DNA from: Pseudomonadales bacterium
Lineage (GTDB): Bacteria; Pseudomonadota; Gammaproteobacteria; Pseudomonadales; DT-91
Reading direction: 5' to 3'
Assembly: GCA_013215055.1 (NCBI GenBank)
Contig: JABSRQ010000009.1
Coordinates: 107,826 to 171,825 of the forward strand
DNA length: 64,000 nt
In this document: positions 8,247-18,391 of the stretch, in pieces
How positions within the stretch are numbered: the first letter of the stretch is position 1
Layout of the letters: the number at the start of each line of letters is the position of its first letter
Program-made: the position numbers and the translations under genes
Notes under the pieces: generated by a model
Database searches by the model: none
What the model saw: the letters and a program-made list of their open reading frames with translations, nothing else
Told to the model about the DNA's origin: nothing

Positions 8247-9329
8247 ATGCCCGTCTCTGCATTAGAATCTGCTTTTCAAAGCCCTAAACTCAAACTTAAA
8301 AATCGCCTGGTGATGGCACCGATGTCGCGTTATTTTTGTCCTGATAATACCCCCCACAAAGACGTGGTTGATTATTACGCCAAACGTGCCGAAGCCGGTG
8401 TTGGCCTTATCATTACCGAAGGCACGTTTATCCATCATCCGGCTGCAGCGGCCTATAAAGATGTACCTTATTTCTGGGGTGAAGCCCTTAATGGCTGGAA
8501 AGAAGTGGTTGATGCGGTGCATGAAAAAGGCGGCAAGATATTCCCACAATTATGGCATGTCGGCAGCTTCAGAACGGCTGGCACCGGCTGGGACAAAAAA
8601 TACCCGGCCCTGTCACCATCCGGTGTAGAAAATTCATTCAGTAAAACCGTACCGCAGAGCATGACACAGGCGGATATCGATGAGGTCATTAAAGCTTACG
8701 CCACAGCTGCTAAAGATGCGCAGGATCTAGGTTTTGACGGAATAGAAATTCATGCCGCCCACGGCTATTTAATTGATGAATTTTTCTGGGCCTCAACCAA
8801 TCACCGAGACGATCAATACGGCGGATCACAGGAAAACCGCAATCGCTTTGCGCTGGAAATCATTCAGGCAATACGCGATAAAGTCGGTGAAGACTTCCCT
8901 ATTGCACTGCGAATCTCGCAGTGGAAGCAACAGGATTACAGCGCAAAGATAGCCGCTGATAAAGACGAGTTAAACGCCTGGATAAAACCGTTGGCCGATG
9001 CCGGCGTGGATTTATTTCATGTTAGTACACGCCGTTTCTGGGAGCCTGCCTTCGACGATAACAGCACCATTCTCGCCGAGTTAGTGAAAAAAATCACCGC
9101 TAAACCGGTGATCATGGTCGGCAGTGTGGGCTTGGATTCCAGCTCTTTTGAAAGCGCCGGCGTTAAAGATGTTGAACTTGCGATGCAAGGTTTAGCCGAC
9201 AACCAGTATGATTTGATAGCAGTAGGCCGCGCATTATTAGCCGATGCTCAATGGCTGGAAAAAATGCAAGCTGGTGAGCTTCAAAACATCCGAGGTTTTG
9301 ATGGGGATATGTTAAGCCGTCTCGAATAA
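8247..9329 (+). CDS. NADH:flavin oxidoreductase (Old Yellow Enzyme family)
   Basis: The protein has 360 residues and forms an FMN-containing TIM barrel. Seen are the N-terminal FMN segment LKNRLVMAPMSR, the substrate-anion-binding HAAHGY motif, and the following NHRDDQYGGSQENR signature of OYE/2,4-dienoyl-CoA-reductase-type ene reductases. It ends at the barrel domain, so it lacks the FeS/FAD part of dienoyl-CoA reductases. The expected chemistry is reduction of an activated C=C bond. It is transcribed divergently from the P450/SRPBCC operon, with shared operator-like sites. Confidence 0.93.
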   Translation: MPVSALESAFQSPKLKLKNRLVMAPMSRYFCPDNTPHKDVVDYYAKRAEAGVGLIITEGTFIHHPAAAAYKDVPYFWGEALNGWKEVVDAVHEKGGKIFPQLWHVGSFRTAGTGWDKKYPALSPSGVENSFSKTVPQSMTQADIDEVIKAYATAAKDAQDLGFDGIEIHAAHGYLIDEFFWASTNHRDDQYGGSQENRNRFALEIIQAIRDKVGEDFPIALRISQWKQQDYSAKIAADKDELNAWIKPLADAGVDLFHVSTRRFWEPAFDDNSTILAELVKKITAKPVIMVGSVGLDSSSFESAGVKDVELAMQGLADNQYDLIAVGRALLADAQWLEKMQAGELQNIRGFDGDMLSRLE

Positions 9330-9362
9330 ATCAAGCCACACCCTAAAAAACGCCCTCCCCCC

Positions 9363-9384
9363 AAAAAGCCGTATTTAATACGGC
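9363..9384 (-). terminator. Hairpin with T tract on the minus strand
   Basis: A perfect 7-bp stem GCCGTAT/ATACGGC with a 3-nt loop is at 9368-9384. On the minus strand it is followed by five T residues. No leftward gene ends here, so it may limit antisense transcription into the OYE gene. For plus-strand transcripts only a bare hairpin remains. Confidence 0.4.
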
Positions 9385-9517
9385 AATAGAGGATACTGGC
9401 CTTCTCTGATGAGCGCTCTCCGGCTCAGGCATAACACCCTGTTCATTGTGTATATCTTTCCTACACTTATATTTGTGATCATTATTATGCCAGCTCATTA
9501 AACTTCGCCGAGCCTCT

Positions 9518-12500
9518 ATGAATGTCATTAAACTGACGGTTATTTGTGGAATATGGCTGCTATTACAGGCAAGCCAAAGCATCGCCGATGAGTTTCCACC
9601 CGGCGTTAAAGATATTGTGCCCCAAGTTCAGCTATGGGCCAAAAACCCGCAACTGATTCAAGCCATAAAAAACAAAAACCGCCAATCGGAGTCTCTTCGC
9701 GATATAAAATCTATAGATAAAAAATGGCGTTCAGGCCAATTATCCTTATCCGTGATTAATAAACTACTCAATAATCAGGCAGCCAAAACGCTGCAAAAAA
9801 TGGAGCGTACTCAGCCTTATTTTATCGAATTATTTGTGATGGATAATCAGGGCGCGATTGTTGCCATGACTCATAGAACAACCGATTACTGGCAGGGTGA
9901 TGAAGATAAATTTATTGCCAGTTTTAATGCAGGCCCTGGGGCTGTACATATCAGTGACGTTAATTTTGATAAAAGCACACAGCGTTTTTTAACCCAGGTT
10001 TCCGTGCCGATATTGGATAATAAACAGGTGATAGGAGCCTTAACGGTGGGTATTAATCTGGATATTCATTTACTTAACGACAGCACTAAAACGGATAAAA
10101 AAACATTAAGCAGACAGCAGAAGCAATGGTTGAAAACACATAGCAAGATCACTTTAGGCATGCCCCTGCATTATGAACCCTCGGTTATACAAGATAAAAA
10201 CGGCAAGCTCTCGGGCATTTATATTGATTTACTACATGCGTTAAATGACGTTTTAGGTACACACATACAGATAAAAATCGCACCCTGGCCGGAGCTATTA
10301 ACACTAGCCGAGCAAGGGCTTATCGATGGTGTTTTTGGTACTGTAAATACATTTACGAACGAACAAAACTTTTTATCAAGCACACCTTATGCCTACGCCA
10401 ATGCTGCCATCTTTGCCAGAAACGATGCCTCCTTTATGCTCAATCAATGGGACGACATTAAAGACTTACGTATTATTTATGTCAACAAACGCAAAAATAG
10501 CATGCAGTTATTAGAAAAATTTAAAAGCAGTAATATCACCGCCGTTGACACTATCTTTACAGGCATGACGTTTCTTCTTGAAGGCAAAGCCGATGTCTTT
10601 GTTGGCATGACCATCGACAATTATCTGATTAATAAACACCAGTTAGCAGGCATAGGCATTGCTTATATCAACCCGGTATTTATGCCCTTTGGCATCTCCG
10701 TGCGTAAAGATTGGCCTGAATTAATTGATATCTTAAATACAGGTATCGATGCAGTAGGTGAAGAACATGTCTATGCGGTGATTTCCAAGTGGCTTAATAT
10801 CAACAACAACATAGAACTTCTCAGCCCCAAAGAACGACAATGGCTGGTAGACCATAAAGATATAAAATTGGCGGCAACAACAGGGTTTGAACCTTTCTTA
10901 ATTGTCGACAAAAACCAGTCTCAATCGGGTATTTATATCGATATTATGCATGCCATTAACCAGGTGTTAGGCAGCAATATCGCTATACAGATACAACCGT
11001 TGAGCGACATGGATGCAGCCATAAAAAATGGCAGCGCTGCGGGGGCTATTGGCATAACGGTGGCTGGGGCCAAGGTACGTAATTTACAACTTTCGGCTAC
11101 GATATTTAATGCCAGTAGCGCCATATTCAAACGCCGAGCTGCCTCCTTCAGTATCGACAGCCTGGAGGATTTACATGGCAAACGTATTCTGACCTTAAAC
11201 AATCGTATATTTACCGAAGAGATCATAATCCCGTTTAAATCCACCAGTGAGATCATCTATGTAGCCTCGGTTAAACAGGCTTTTAATTATTTATTAGCCA
11301 AAAAAGCAGATCTCTTTGTCGGTGCCAGTGTCGATAACTATTATCTTAAGCAACACGTTATCGACGACATAAGCCTGGCTTATATCGCTGATAATAATAT
11401 TTCCTTCTCCTTTGGCATTGCACCTGAAAAAACCGAGCTATTGGCGATTTTAAATAAAGCCATCTCAGCCATAGGCACAAAAAGATTTAACGCCATATCT
11501 GCCGCCTGGATCAATCCTAAAAAACACGAAAGAGCGCCTCTATTCACTCAACAAGAAAAGCAATGGTTGGCACAGCATAAAGAGATCACTTTAGGTTTTA
11601 CCACGGGGTATCCACCTTGGTTATTACAGGAACCCTCAGGAAATCTCATCGGCATTCTTCCTGAGTTAGCTCAGGCAATAAGCCAGGTAAGCCATTTAGA
11701 GGTAAAAATGAAAACCTTACCTTGGCATGAAATGCAGCAACTGGCCAAAGATAAAAAAGTGCATGGGCTTATCTCAGGTACACATTATGTCTACAAAAAA
11801 AATCAACTTATTCCCAGTCAACCATATTCATCCATTCAATTGGTGGTTTATGCGCTGGCAGAAAAAGCCATTCAAATAGACGACTTAAACGACCTAAAAA
11901 ACTATCGTGTCAGCTATTCAGGGGATGTGATAGAAGATATTTTAACCGCGCCAGTGCCCCCCAATGCATCGATGACTCAGCTGGCCAGTAGCCAAGAAGG
12001 CTTTTTTGCTTTATTAAAAGACACGGCCGATGTTTATGTGGGCTTTAGTTCAGATCGATATATCATCATGCGAGACCAACTTATAGGTGTAAAAGCCATT
12101 TTTCTCGATTCAAAATACCGCCAACCGCTGTCTATTGGTATTCGTGACGACATGCCCATTTTATTAAGTATTATCAATAAATCGCTACAGGCAATAGGGC
12201 AAAAAGGCATTGATAAGATCGTTGGCCGCTGGGTAGGAACACCCAATAAAAAACTTTTAAATGCACAGGAAAAACAATGGCTATCGACATTACCGCCATT
12301 AAAAGTCGCGATATTTAAAGATCGCTCGCCGTTCGAATATATTGATGATGATGGCCAACTAGCCGGCATTAATAAAGACTACCTACGCTTGCTTTCAGAA
12401 CGTTTAGGCATTGAACTACAACCCTTACTGATTTCTCAGGCAAATATCACGTTAACAGAGTTTTTATCTCAAGACTTTGATATAGCATTGATACTACCGC

Positions 12501-14200
12501 AACATTTGGTAGCAGGCACTGACTTACTCTACAGCCGATCCTATATGGACATCCCCTATGTGGTCGCAACATTACGTGATGAAAATATCATGCATAATAT
12601 CGATGAATTAAAAGGAAAGATCGTAGCTGTTGTGCACTCTTCCTATATCAATTCTATGTTAAAAAAACATTATCCCGAGATTCAAATATTACAAACACGC
12701 TCCCTTAAAGGGGCATTATTAGCCGTCTCAAAAAAACAAGCAACGGCCTTAATAGGCAATAGAGTTTCGATTGAATATATGCAGAGGAAACTCGATATTG
12801 ATAATTTGAAAATTTCATTAATTACCGATTATCAATATAAACCGGTGATTACCGTCAGAAAAAACCTCAGCCCATTAATACCGATTCTGAATAAAGTCTT
12901 GGCAGATATCAGCAACGAAGAGAAGAAACTGATTTTTGATAAATGGGTTAATCAACCTTTTATAAAACAAATGAACTGGAAGGCCTTGCTGATTTGGGTT
13001 GCGGTATTAACCGGTGTTGTCGCCGTTTTTTTCCTGTTCCAGCAACGTAAACTGCACAGGAGGCAGCTAAAAGCCATCGCCGCATTTGAATCCAGCATCA
13101 AACTTAAAAATGATTTTTTAATGGCCATCAGCCATGAATTACGTACCCCGATGAATGCCATTTTTGCCGGGCTGGAATTGCTGCACAGCGAAATCCAAAA
13201 CAGCATGCCAGGCAGCTTAAACATTGTTCAAGGTGGAGCCAACGATATGATGCGCCTGGTTAATGATATTCTCGCTTACACCGAGGTCCAGTCTAATCAG
13301 TGTAGAGTCAATGCCGAGACCCTGTCATTGGCGCATTTATTACAAAGCCTGAAAGATAAATATCAGCCGCTATGTGAGGAAAAAAATCTGCAATTAGACT
13401 GGCAAATAGATCCCGACATTCCGCCATGGCTGGAATTGGATGAAGAAAAAGTGCTCACCGTTTTAGAGAAACTATTGGAAAATGCGCTGCAATTTACCGA
13501 TAAAGGCTGTATTGATTTTTTGGTGAAATATCAAAATATCCCGGCTCAGGCGCAGTTATTGATTACCGTCAAAGACAGCGGCATAGGCATCGCCGAAGAA
13601 AATAAAAAGCAGATATTTGAAGCCTTTAAACAAACCGAAAGTGGCTTTAAAAGACGTTACAGCGGCCTAGGTATTGGCCTGGCAATTTGCCAACAATTGA
13701 TAAAAACCATGGGCGGCGAAATCTCTCTGCAATCGACGGTTGGCAAAGGTAGCTGTTTTAGCCTCACTATTCCTGCCATATTGGGACAAACCCCAACAGA
13801 AGAAAGCCCGGCGAATCTCGCATCGGCCGACTTGCCTATTCTGATTGTTGAAGATAATAAGGTGAATCAGATTTTAATGCAGAAAATGGTTGAGAAGCTG
13901 GGTTACAGCTCTCTTACAGCCAATCACGGCGAAGAGGCCCTGGAGATTCTCGACCAACATAAAATTTCATTAATCTTAATGGATTTACAGATGCCGGTGA
14001 TGGATGGTTTCAGTTGTACCGAGGCCATAAGAGCACGCCAAGATTCAACCCATTCAATTCCAATTATCGCCGTCACTGCAAATCTTATGGATGCCGATAA
14101 AGAACATTGCACCTTATCCGGCATGAATGATTTTATTAAAAAACCGGTGCATATGGATGTCTTAAGCAATAGTTTATCTCGCTATGTAGAGCCGGCCTGA
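9518..14200 (+). CDS. EvgS/BvgS-like hybrid sensor histidine kinase with four periplasmic binding domains
   Basis: The protein has 1560 residues. Order seen: signal peptide; a Cache/PAS-like sensor (about 30-190, LFVMDNQGAIVAMTHRT); four SBP_bac_3 domains starting near 205, 440, 680 and 920, each opened by a (K/R)QWL motif; a transmembrane segment (about 1156-1175); HisKA with phospho-acceptor His1206 in SHELRTP; HATPase with the GIGLAICQ box; and a C-terminal receiver with Asp1489 in LMDLQMPVMDG. No Hpt domain follows. It probably senses small organic ligands in the periplasm and passes phosphate to a separate Hpt/regulator. EvgS and BvgS carry two such domains, so four plus a Cache-like sensor is unusual. 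No good ribosome site precedes the ATG. Confidence 0.93.
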   Translation: MNVIKLTVICGIWLLLQASQSIADEFPPGVKDIVPQVQLWAKNPQLIQAIKNKNRQSESLRDIKSIDKKWRSGQLSLSVINKLLNNQAAKTLQKMERTQPYFIELFVMDNQGAIVAMTHRTTDYWQGDEDKFIASFNAGPGAVHISDVNFDKSTQRFLTQVSVPILDNKQVIGALTVGINLDIHLLNDSTKTDKKTLSRQQKQWLKTHSKITLGMPLHYEPSVIQDKNGKLSGIYIDLLHALNDVLGTHIQIKIAPWPELLTLAEQGLIDGVFGTVNTFTNEQNFLSSTPYAYANAAIFARNDASFMLNQWDDIKDLRIIYVNKRKNSMQLLEKFKSSNITAVDTIFTGMTFLLEGKADVFVGMTIDNYLINKHQLAGIGIAYINPVFMPFGISVRKDWPELIDILNTGIDAVGEEHVYAVISKWLNINNNIELLSPKERQWLVDHKDIKLAATTGFEPFLIVDKNQSQSGIYIDIMHAINQVLGSNIAIQIQPLSDMDAAIKNGSAAGAIGITVAGAKVRNLQLSATIFNASSAIFKRRAASFSIDSLEDLHGKRILTLNNRIFTEEIIIPFKSTSEIIYVASVKQAFNYLLAKKADLFVGASVDNYYLKQHVIDDISLAYIADNNISFSFGIAPEKTELLAILNKAISAIGTKRFNAISAAWINPKKHERAPLFTQQEKQWLAQHKEITLGFTTGYPPWLLQEPSGNLIGILPELAQAISQVSHLEVKMKTLPWHEMQQLAKDKKVHGLISGTHYVYKKNQLIPSQPYSSIQLVVYALAEKAIQIDDLNDLKNYRVSYSGDVIEDILTAPVPPNASMTQLASSQEGFFALLKDTADVYVGFSSDRYIIMRDQLIGVKAIFLDSKYRQPLSIGIRDDMPILLSIINKSLQAIGQKGIDKIVGRWVGTPNKKLLNAQEKQWLSTLPPLKVAIFKDRSPFEYIDDDGQLAGINKDYLRLLSERLGIELQPLLISQANITLTEFLSQDFDIALILPQHLVAGTDLLYSRSYMDIPYVVATLRDENIMHNIDELKGKIVAVVHSSYINSMLKKHYPEIQILQTRSLKGALLAVSKKQATALIGNRVSIEYMQRKLDIDNLKISLITDYQYKPVITVRKNLSPLIPILNKVLADISNEEKKLIFDKWVNQPFIKQMNWKALLIWVAVLTGVVAVFFLFQQRKLHRRQLKAIAAFESSIKLKNDFLMAISHELRTPMNAIFAGLELLHSEIQNSMPGSLNIVQGGANDMMRLVNDILAYTEVQSNQCRVNAETLSLAHLLQSLKDKYQPLCEEKNLQLDWQIDPDIPPWLELDEEKVLTVLEKLLENALQFTDKGCIDFLVKYQNIPAQAQLLITVKDSGIGIAEENKKQIFEAFKQTESGFKRRYSGLGIGLAICQQLIKTMGGEISLQSTVGKGSCFSLTIPAILGQTPTEESPANLASADLPILIVEDNKVNQILMQKMVEKLGYSSLTANHGEEALEILDQHKISLILMDLQMPVMDGFSCTEAIRARQDSTHSIPIIAVTANLMDADKEHCTLSGMNDFIKKPVHMDVLSNSLSRYVEPA

Positions 14201-14208
14201 ATACATAT

Positions 14209-14892
14209 TTAAGGCCCCGCGCTTACCGCTACATCAACGATCTTCTGGTATTCACCGCGGGCCTTTAATTGGCGTAAACCGTCATCCAGTTTTTTAGCCA
14301 GGGCGACACTGTCGGCATGTTTTTTACTGAAGGCAACATAGATATCACTGACATGATTTCTCTGACCTTTTTTAATGATAGCACCATCTACACCCATGGT
14401 TTTAAGCGTATAGCTGGCCACATCATCAAACATAATCGCAACATCCACACGTTTATTCACCAGTAACTTTATCAGTTGATCCTGATTAGGCACGGCAATC
14501 ACCTCATAACGCTGTTGATGTTGGCTAAAGCTGGCTCCGTATTCATAATCGATGATAATGCCAACTCACGTTTTATCAGGTATATCGGCCGGCGATTAAA
14601 AATTCGAGGCCAGGGCTATCAATAACGGTTCTTCACCAAACAGAAAATTCGCCTCGGTGCTGGGTTGACGAGTCACATTCCAGCAGGCGTTAACCTTGCC
14701 CGTTTCGGTGTAATTTAATGCGCTAGCATAAGGCACCGCAACCAACTTAATCTGGATATCATGCGGTTTGAACGCAGCACTCACCTTTTTCATTGGAATA
14801 AGGTGGCCAACTGTCTTCCGCCGCAATAATAATTTTCTGCTGTGCATAAGCATAAGTTTCCATGCATAAAATCAGAAAAAATTCGCCTTCAT
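14209..14892 (-). pseudogene. Decayed periplasmic solute-binding protein gene
   Basis: On the minus strand, reading in changing frames restores a signal peptide (ATG at 14892), a mature start KIIIAAEDSWPPY, then IQIKLVAVPYASALNYTETG, GIIIDYEYGASFSQ, and the C-terminal half VPNQDQLIKLLVNKRVDVAI. Lesions seen: a frame change in the T-run near 14880, another near 14780 with missing residues, and an in-frame TGA at 14566-14568. The protein was a SBP_bac_3 protein. It lies beside functional relatives at 9518 and 18392. Confidence 0.8.
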
Positions 14893-15182
14893 GATCGCCG
14901 CCCTTAGGGCGGTAACTTTTTGCAGGAATTGCTTTAAACGCTGTAATTTAATCGGTTTTTTCAGATAATCATCCATACCCGCATCTAGCGATTTATCGCG
15001 ATGATAAACCGAGTTATGTGCGGTCACTTGTGATTTCTGCCACAGCCGCAGATAAATGCCGTCACTGAGATAGCAATACAGGTCATCACCGAACTACAGA
15101 GAATAATTAAGAAAGCCAACTTTTTGGAGTGAAGATTTTTGCTAAAGAAGTTATGCGAAAAAAAAGGGAACATGCCAGCCAT
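14872..15182 (-). pseudogene. Remnant of a hybrid kinase (N-terminal membrane segment joined to receiver tail)
   Basis: From the ATG at 15182 the minus strand encodes a cytosolic start and one membrane helix (KLAFLIILCSSVMTCIAI). After a frame change it encodes the C-terminal end of a receiver domain: VTAHNSVYHRDKSLDAGMDD then YLKKPIKLQRLK, with the conserved KP. The whole kinase core is missing, so an internal deletion has fused the two ends. The reading frame ends at 14872, overlapping the start of the decayed binding-protein gene. This suggests the two once formed a coupled sensor-ligand pair. Confidence 0.7.
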
Positions 15183-15265
15183 CTCAGCGAAGTTCTTTTT
15201 CAGTCTAGCAGCGAGAAAAAATCACGCTTGATACCTTCCTTTAACGATAAGGAATTTGAGGCAGC

Positions 15266-18256
15266 TTACATTTGAAAGAAACCAATTTTAGATTCCAGTT
15301 CTTTGGCCTGATTACCCATCGCATCACTGGTCGCAGCAACCTCTTCAACCAGGGCTGCATTTTGCTGGGTCATCTCATCCATCTTGGTTACTGCCCTATT
15401 CACTTCGGTGATGCCCAAAGACTGCTCCTCACTAGCCGTGGCAATTTCTGCGACCAGATCTGAAACCTCCTGCACCGATTGCAAAATAATTTTCAGGGAT
15501 TCACCCGATTCATTCACCAGGGACTTGCCTTCTTCAACTTTATGGACAGAGTCTTCGATTAAATCTTTAATCTCTTTAGCCGCGGTTGCCGAACGCCCGG
15601 CCAGGTTTCGCACCTCACCGGCCACCACCGCAAACCCCCGGCCCTGTTCGCCTGCTCTTGCCGCTTCCACCGAAGCATTTAACGCCAACAAATTAGTCTG
15701 GAATGCGATCTCATCAATCACCGAGATAATATCGTTAATCTTGCTGCTGGATTCAGAAATCTCGCCCATCGCAATAACAGCTTCATTAACCACATCTCCG
15801 CCTTTAATAGCGATATCCCGGGTTTTGAGTGCAAGCTGACTGGCATTTTTTGAACTCTCGGTATTTTGTATAATCGTTGCGGTCATCTGCTCCATGCTCG
15901 AGGCGGTCTCTTCCAGACTCGCCGCCTGTTGTTCGGTGCGCCGACTTAAATCAAGATTACCTGCGGAAATTTCATCAGCGGCACGTTTTACCGAGGATGA
16001 ACCCGCTTTAATCTCACCCAATACATTAACCAAATTAGAAATCGTAGTATTGGTATCCTGTTTTAATTGATCAAATGTGCCCTGATGCTGGTTATTGATC
16101 GATACGGTTAAATTCCCCGTCGCCATCGCAGCAAGAGAGCGACGTAAATCTGAGGTTGCCGATTCGGTTGATTGATTTAAGTTATTAAGATTTTCACTTA
16201 AACTCAGATAAAAGCCACTGAGTCCTGTGGTCGGAATTTTAACCGTAAAATTTCCCTTGGCAGCATGCTCGGCCAAGTTAGAGACTTGCCCTACCGTATC
16301 GTCTAATTTATTGGCCATTAAATTGGCATAATCGGCTAATTCCTGCAGCTTGCCTTCATACTGTGTAGAGACTTTTGAATTTAAATCGCCCTCGGCAATA
16401 TTTTTTAATACAAGACCCACATCGGAGATGCCACTGTTTAAAACCGAAGACAATTCATTTAACGCATGGGCAATGGTGAGATAAAAACCCTGTTTATTCT
16501 CTTCACTAACCTGCGTATCAAACTGGCCTTTTTTAACCACATTTACGGTATTAACAATATCGCTGATCGCCGCATTTAATTGCCCCGACATCGAGTTAGT
16601 CGCCTCGGCTAACTGAGCTAATTTACCCGAATAAGATTTAGTGATGCTGCTATCCAGATTGCCACAGGAGATAGCCGTTAATACCTGAGACACATCCGTT
16701 AACGAGCTGTCCAGGTCCTCAATCATGTTATTTAAGCCATCAGAAACCGTATAAAAGAAACCTGTTTTTCCCTGTAAAGAGATAGACTGAGAGAAATCGC
16801 CCTGCTTTGCCGCAGCAATAACACTCTCTACTTCAATTTCAGTTTTTAATTGTTCGGTCTGATCACTCCATTCAACAATATGGCCGGTAATGGATTTATT
16901 TTCATCAAAAATGGGCGTCACCTGCCAATCGATGGTTAAGCCATTTTGTTCAATACGCTGTTTAAACGAATCTTGATGTTGATGAATGCCGTTAATAAAT
17001 TCGGGATAAGAAGAACACAGTTGATTCACCGGAAATGCCTGAGCTAGCTGATCAACCGCAACAGAAAAGCATGAACTATGGGCCTGAATAAAATGTTGCA
17101 TGGCAAGGTTGGAATAAGTAACCAGCCCCGAGGGTTCAATAATCAATGCCGGCGTGCTGGCATTATCCAATGCCTGTTTAACCACCTGACTTGATTTAGC
17201 CAACTCACTCACTTTTTGTGTCTCTGTCGCTAAAACAGAGGTGAATTGATTAAAACTTTTACACAGGTTTTCGATTTCAGTAAAACCTTTAACATCGACG
17301 GTTTTACTTAAATCGGCATTACCTGCTTCTAATTCACTGACATATTCCTGCACATCGGTTTGAAAAAGGGTAATGCAGGAGGAGACATTTCTAGCCATAA
17401 AAATTAATAAACACGCGATGGCTATAGATAATAAAATAAGCACCGCAACAGATAAAATGATCGCGGTTGAAAGCGCACTATCAACTTGTTTATGAATCAG
17501 AAGCCGGGTTTTTTCCAAGGCGGCCTCACCGGAATGCACCTTATCTCGCATGATTAACATCAGGCCCTGCTCGGCGGTTAATCCTATAGAGATTTCTAAC
17601 TCGGTTAGTTTATTAAAGTTATCTTCGTAGCGAGTAACAGACAGATTCAGTTTACGCTGCAGTTTGGCATCATCAACTCTGGCAACTGAGCTTTTTAGGA
17701 ACTTAAAAACCTGTTTGAAACGCTTTATATAGGTTTCATCTCGATACAGAAGAAAGTTCTTTTCATAACGACGTAAGGTCAACATATAGCGATTTAACGT
17801 CACATTCTCAGACTCTTCTATCACTTCTTCCGCTCGATGTGCGGCCGTTCTTAGTTCGCCGTATTGTCCACTATTGAGGGTTAAGCCAATATCATTTTGT
17901 AACTGCACCACCGATTGAAAGGCGGCTTGATAATCTAAAAAAATCGGTTTTATTTTTTCCAGCTCCTGACTGTCCAGCCCTACGTCAACGGTATTTTTAA
18001 GCAGCACGTTATAACTTTTTATCAACCCATCAAAGGTTTGATTGTATCTCTCCAGATATTTATTATCTTTGCGCACCAGAAAATCTTTTTCATGACGGCG
18101 TAAACTTAACATGCCAGAATTAACCTTTTCTAGCTGGGTTCTAATTTCATAATAAGAAATAATATGAGTGAACTGAAACGTGGCAAAGGCTGCCAGTAAG
18201 ATGATGCCTGAAATAACCAGAATATTAATGCGAAAAAATTTTTGATTTAGCGTCAC
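15266..18256 (-). CDS. Methyl-accepting chemotaxis protein with HBM sensor, PAS and multiple HAMP repeats
   Basis: The protein has 996 residues with a GTG start at 18256, supported by AAGGAG upstream. Order: TM1 (about 10-30); a long helical periplasmic module with two copies of the (L/T)LRR(H/Y)EK(D/N)FL motif, as in helical-bimodular (HBM) sensors; TM2 (about 265-288); HAMP; a PAS domain (about 355-470); then five HAMP-like units marked by G(N/Q/D)(L/F) starts between about 500 and 740; and the signalling hairpin with [20 protein letters not shown]. No C-terminal CheR-binding pentapeptide is seen. It lies downstream of a solute-binding protein on the same strand, which could deliver its ligand. 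Chains of HAMP units are uncommon and suggest signal conversion between PAS and tip. Confidence 0.93.
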   Translation of the reverse strand: MTLNQKFFRINILVISGIILLAAFATFQFTHIISYYEIRTQLEKVNSGMLSLRRHEKDFLVRKDNKYLERYNQTFDGLIKSYNVLLKNTVDVGLDSQELEKIKPIFLDYQAAFQSVVQLQNDIGLTLNSGQYGELRTAAHRAEEVIEESENVTLNRYMLTLRRYEKNFLLYRDETYIKRFKQVFKFLKSSVARVDDAKLQRKLNLSVTRYEDNFNKLTELEISIGLTAEQGLMLIMRDKVHSGEAALEKTRLLIHKQVDSALSTAIILSVAVLILLSIAIACLLIFMARNVSSCITLFQTDVQEYVSELEAGNADLSKTVDVKGFTEIENLCKSFNQFTSVLATETQKVSELAKSSQVVKQALDNASTPALIIEPSGLVTYSNLAMQHFIQAHSSCFSVAVDQLAQAFPVNQLCSSYPEFINGIHQHQDSFKQRIEQNGLTIDWQVTPIFDENKSITGHIVEWSDQTEQLKTEIEVESVIAAAKQGDFSQSISLQGKTGFFYTVSDGLNNMIEDLDSSLTDVSQVLTAISCGNLDSSITKSYSGKLAQLAEATNSMSGQLNAAISDIVNTVNVVKKGQFDTQVSEENKQGFYLTIAHALNELSSVLNSGISDVGLVLKNIAEGDLNSKVSTQYEGKLQELADYANLMANKLDDTVGQVSNLAEHAAKGNFTVKIPTTGLSGFYLSLSENLNNLNQSTESATSDLRRSLAAMATGNLTVSINNQHQGTFDQLKQDTNTTISNLVNVLGEIKAGSSSVKRAADEISAGNLDLSRRTEQQAASLEETASSMEQMTATIIQNTESSKNASQLALKTRDIAIKGGDVVNEAVIAMGEISESSSKINDIISVIDEIAFQTNLLALNASVEAARAGEQGRGFAVVAGEVRNLAGRSATAAKEIKDLIEDSVHKVEEGKSLVNESGESLKIILQSVQEVSDLVAEIATASEEQSLGITEVNRAVTKMDEMTQQNAALVEEVAATSDAMGNQAKELESKIGFFQM

Positions 18257-18287
18257 CCGTCACTCTCCTTAATAGCCTGGAAATTTC

Positions 18288-18319
18288 ATTGCTGTTTTTT
18301 CTGATAAAAAAACAGCAAT
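18288..18319. terminator. Strong hairpin between binding protein and chemoreceptor genes
   Basis: A perfect 13-bp inverted repeat, ATTGCTGTTTTTT / AAAAAACAGCAAT, has a 6-nt loop. It lies after the stop of the leftward binding-protein gene (18392) and just before the chemoreceptor ribosome site. It could act as a terminator or partial attenuator. There is no separate U-tract beyond the stem. Confidence 0.45.
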
Positions 18320-18391
18320 TTACTTACCCTTCCTCTTTAACCATTAAGGTTGCAACTGCCACTGAGGTAAAACCAATTATGGGGCATAACT

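Noticed and set aside
9368..9384. Terminator of the OYE gene
   Set aside because: On the plus strand the hairpin is not followed by T residues; the T run is on the other strand.
14200..15266. Two separate small genes at 14209-14502 and 14596-14853
   Set aside because: Each is a piece of one solute-binding protein in shifted frames, so they are treated as one pseudogene.
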